Assembly (NCBI RefSeq): GCF_045209745.1
Contig: NZ_CP109273.1
Span: forward strand, 1,054,001 to 1,118,000
Direction: 5' to 3'
Length of the DNA stretch: 64,000 nucleotides
DNA from: Micromonospora sp045209745
GTDB lineage: Bacteria; Actinomycetota; Actinomycetes; Mycobacteriales; Micromonosporaceae
Position numbers and translations under genes: made by a program. Position 1 is the stretch's first letter; the number at the start of each line of letters is the position of its first letter. The notes below the pieces were generated by a model that searched no databases, was not told the DNA's origin, and was given only the letters and a program-made list of their open reading frames with translations. Of the stretch, positions 61,444 to 64,000 are shown in pieces.

Positions 61444-63096
61444 TCAGCTCTCGGCCGGGCGGTCGGTCGTGCCGTCGCGGAAGCGGGTGACCGTCTCGCG
61501 GTTCTCGTCGCCCTTCAGCGGCTTGGCCGGCTCGTCGTTGACCCGACGCTCGTCCTCCTTGCCGAGGAACACCTGCTTGAACTCGGCGATCGCGCTGTCC
61601 AGGGAGCCGATGATGTCGTCGTTCCACTGGTTGTCGGCGATCCCGGCCAGCACACCCTGGTGCTTGTGCCGCAGGTACTGGAGGAACTCCGACTCGAAGC
61701 GCCGGATCTCACCGACCGGGATGTCGTCCAGCTTGCCCTCGACACCGGCCCAGACCGAGACAACCTCCTCGTTGACCGGGTATGGCGAGTAGTTCGGCTG
61801 CTTGAGCAGCTCCACCAGCCGAACGCCGCGGTCGAGCTGGGCCCGGGAGGCCCGGTCCAGGTCGGAGGCGAAGGCGGCGAACGCCTCCAGCTCGCGGTAC
61901 TGGGCCAGGTTGAGCCGCAGCGAACCGGCGACCTTCCGCATCGGCTTCACCTGCGCGGCGCCACCGACCCGGGAGACCGACGTGCCGACGTTGATGGCCG
62001 GCCGGACGCCCTGGTTGAACAGGTCGGTCTCCAGGAAGATCTGGCCGTCGGTGATCGAGATGACGTTGGTCGGGATGAAGGCCGAGATGTCGTTGGCCTT
62101 CGTCTCGATGATCGGCAGACCGGTCATCGAGCCGCCACCCAGCTCGTCGGAGAGCTTCGCGCAGCGCTCCAGCAGGCGGGAGTGCAGGTAGAAGACGTCA
62201 CCCGGGTACGCCTCACGGCCCGGCGGACGACGCAGCAGCAGCGACACGGCCCGGTACGCCTCGGCCTGCTTGCTCAGGTCGTCGAAGACGATCAGGACGT
62301 GCTTGCCGCCGTACATCCAGTGCTGCCCGATGGACGAGCCGGTGTACGGGGCGAGGTACTTGAAGCCGGCCGGGTCGGAGGCCGGGGAGGCGACGATGGT
62401 GGTGTATTCCATCGCGCCCGCCTCCTCGAGCTGCCCCTTGATGGAGGCGATCGTGGAGGCCTTCTGGCCGATGGCGACGTAGATGCAGCGAACCTGCTTC
62501 TTCGGGTCGCCGGTGCGCCAGTTGTCCCGCTGGTTGAGGATGGCGTCCAGGGCGACCGTGGTCTTACCGGTCTTCCGGTCACCGATGATCAGCTGCCGCT
62601 GACCCCGACCGATCGGGGTCATCGCGTCGATGGCCTTGATGCCGGTCTGCAGCGGCTCGGAGACGGACTGCCGGGACATCACGTTCGGAGCCTGCAGCTC
62701 CAGCTCGCGGAAGCCCTCGTTGGCGATGTCGCCAAGCGCGTCGATCGGATCGCCGAGCGCGTTGACCACGCGGCCGAGGAAGGCATCGCCGACCGGAACG
62801 GAGAGAACCCGCTCGGTGCGCTTGACGCGCTGCCCCTCCTCCAGCTTGGCGGAGTCACCGAGGACGACGACACCGATCTCCCGGACGTCGAGGTTCAACG
62901 CCACGCCGAGCGTGCCGTCCTCGAACTCCAGGAGCTCGTTGGTCATGGTCGAGGGCAGGCCCTCGACGTGGGCGATACCGTCGCCGGTGTCGGCGACGGT
63001 GCCGACCTCCTCGCGGGAGACGTCGGACGAGTAGGAGGAAACGTAGCGCTCCAGGGCGCCGCGGATCTCCTCCGTCGAGATGGTCAGCTCGGCCAT
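61444..63096 (-). CDS. atpA: ATP synthase F1 alpha subunit
   Basis: A 550-residue alpha subunit with P-loop LIIGDRKTGKTTVALDAI, the ISDGQIFLE equivalent SITDGQIFLETDLFNQGVRP, and PAINVGTSVSRVGGAAQ. The C-terminus has a charged extension (EDERRVNDEPAKPLKGDENR). AAGGAAGCAGAGG lies directly before ATG 63096. Confidence 0.98.
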   Translation of the reverse strand: MAELTISTEEIRGALERYVSSYSSDVSREEVGTVADTGDGIAHVEGLPSTMTNELLEFEDGTLGVALNLDVREIGVVVLGDSAKLEEGQRVKRTERVLSVPVGDAFLGRVVNALGDPIDALGDIANEGFRELELQAPNVMSRQSVSEPLQTGIKAIDAMTPIGRGQRQLIIGDRKTGKTTVALDAILNQRDNWRTGDPKKQVRCIYVAIGQKASTIASIKGQLEEAGAMEYTTIVASPASDPAGFKYLAPYTGSSIGQHWMYGGKHVLIVFDDLSKQAEAYRAVSLLLRRPPGREAYPGDVFYLHSRLLERCAKLSDELGGGSMTGLPIIETKANDISAFIPTNVISITDGQIFLETDLFNQGVRPAINVGTSVSRVGGAAQVKPMRKVAGSLRLNLAQYRELEAFAAFASDLDRASRAQLDRGVRLVELLKQPNYSPYPVNEEVVSVWAGVEGKLDDIPVGEIRRFESEFLQYLRHKHQGVLAGIADNQWNDDIIGSLDSAIAEFKQVFLGKEDERRVNDEPAKPLKGDENRETVTRFRDGTTDRPAES

Positions 63097-63212
63097 CCTC
63101 TGCTTCCTTAAAATTCAGGGGCCCGGGATACCTAGTACCAACCGGTCCGAATGGCGTCTGTCAATCCGGGCGTTGTGCGGCGGGCCGCCCCATCGCTGGG
63201 CGGCAGAGCCGA

Positions 63213-64000
63213 TCAGCGCTTCGCGAGCGCGTTGCGGGTCTCGTTGAGGCGGCGCAGGATGGTGCCGTCGTACAGGTCGGAGTCGACCCGCACGCTCACC
63301 CCACCCAGAACCGCGGGGTCGACCGTCTGCTTGACGGAGACCTCTCGACCGTATATCGCGGTGAGGCTCGCACCCAGCCGCCGCTCGTCCTCGTCACTCA
63401 ACGGGGCCGCGACGGTCACGTACGCCACCTGCCGGTCGCGTCGCTCGGCGGCGAGCTCGACCAGTCGGGTGAGCGAGCCGCTGAAGGAACGCCCCCCGAA
63501 CCCGCCGAGGGCCACCTCGACGAGGCGGACGGTGACCGGGCGGGCCTTGTCGGCGAGCAGCTCGCGGGCCAGGGTGGCCCGCTGCTCGACCGGGGCGACC
63601 GGGTCGGCCAGCGTGTTGTTCAGTGCCGACTGACCCGAAACGACCTGGCCGAAGCGGAACAGCTCGTCCTCGACCTCGCCCAGCTCGCCGGCCTTGTCAG
63701 CGCTGGCGAGCAGCGCCTCCACGCCCAGCCGCTCGGTGCCGTCGAGCAACTCCGACGGTGCCGACCAACGGCCGGCAACCAGCGACACGAGCAGATCGAG
63801 CGCGTCGGCGCCGATCCGCCCACCCAGCATGTCGCCGAGCAGAGCGCCGCGGTCCTCGCCGGAACGAGCCGGCTCGGACAGCGCCCGGCGCAGCCGCGGC
63901 TCACGCCGCAGCAGGGCCGCCACGGAGAGGACGGCGTCGGCGGTGGCGGCCACCGCCGGCGGCTGCGCGCCGCGGACGTACGCGTCGAGGCGCTCGGCCG
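63213..64000 (-). CDS. atpH: ATP synthase delta subunit, partial (5' end off the window)
   Basis: About 262 residues are present, and the reading frame continues to the right edge (AERLDAYVRGAQPPAVAATA), so only around ten to fifteen N-terminal residues are missing. Marks are LRREPRLRRALSEPARSGED, LVSLVAGRWSAPSELLDGTE, ADPVAPVEQRATLARELLAD and the C-terminal VRVDSDLYDGTILRRLNETR. The delta subunit joins F1 to the peripheral stalk. The remaining F0 genes should lie beyond the edge. It is separated from atpA by 116 bp. Confidence 0.95.
   Translation of the reverse strand, partial: AERLDAYVRGAQPPAVAATADAVLSVAALLRREPRLRRALSEPARSGEDRGALLGDMLGGRIGADALDLLVSLVAGRWSAPSELLDGTERLGVEALLASADKAGELGEVEDELFRFGQVVSGQSALNNTLADPVAPVEQRATLARELLADKARPVTVRLVEVALGGFGGRSFSGSLTRLVELAAERRDRQVAYVTVAAPLSDEDERRLGASLTAIYGREVSVKQTVDPAVLGGVSVRVDSDLYDGTILRRLNETRNALAKR

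Overview
The window looks like a chromosomal segment of a high-GC filamentous actinobacterium, most likely of the Micromonosporaceae (Micromonospora or Salinispora type). The clues are the strong G/C bias at third codon positions, GTG and leaderless starts, a cvnABCD conservon, FilP/Scy-type coiled-coil proteins, a SapA-like secreted protein, a NucS mismatch endonuclease, a Cys-to-Asp MurA, and the DUF2550/atp/murA/cobalamin adenosyltransferase neighbourhood also known from mycobacteria. The genus is inferred. No rRNA, tRNA or CRISPR array was seen.

Layout. 1-8.3 kb: a partial binding protein, a lactonase, the cvnABCD signalling operon (minus strand) and, divergently, two proteins sharing a C-terminal domain. 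8.3-12.7 kb: a secreted CBM2-GH6 cellulase with a CelR/CebR-like operator, then a Lys/Asp-rich repeat surface protein overlapping a class F sortase. 12.7-22.6 kb: a giant NAD-glutamate dehydrogenase, a lipoprotein penicillin-binding protein, a ureohydrolase, and a thioredoxin-fold/TPR protein without CXXC. 22.8-33 kb: isobutyryl-CoA mutase, a coupled DivIVA-like trio facing a GntR regulator, two Gls24 proteins, a decayed IS5-type element, SapA-like protein, then meaB, thiolase, methylmalonyl-CoA epimerase and crotonyl-CoA carboxylase/reductase. 33-41.6 kb: two polar-growth coiled-coil proteins, an AI-2E-type permease, and an ECF sigma factor with its partner. 41.6-56.5 kb: a tandem-fused hydroxyacyl-CoA dehydrogenase, FHA protein, aldehyde dehydrogenase, NucS, DUF4126, DUF1540, ethylmalonyl-CoA mutase, ABC exporter, a second hydroxyacyl-CoA dehydrogenase, murA and cobalamin adenosyltransferase. 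56.8-64 kb: DUF2550 and the ATP synthase genes atpC, atpD, atpG, atpA, atpH, with a LytR-CpsA-Psr gene and a strong terminator separating atpC from atpD.

How the genes work together. The central theme is C4/C5 acyl-CoA metabolism: thiolase, two 3-hydroxybutyryl-CoA dehydrogenases, Ccr, epimerase, ethylmalonyl-CoA mutase and isobutyryl-CoA mutase, supported by the G-protein chaperone MeaB and the adenosyltransferase that makes coenzyme B12. These genes are scattered over 30 kb among unrelated genes, but six promoters carry related copies of a 16-bp imperfect palindrome (best form CTGAACGATCGCTAAG). I infer one regulon under an unidentified repressor; this is the most interesting signal in the window. 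Other notable structure: a family of about 75-bp intergenic palindromes at 3' ends, an IS remnant with recognisable inverted repeats and target duplication just upstream of sapA, and the split atp locus.
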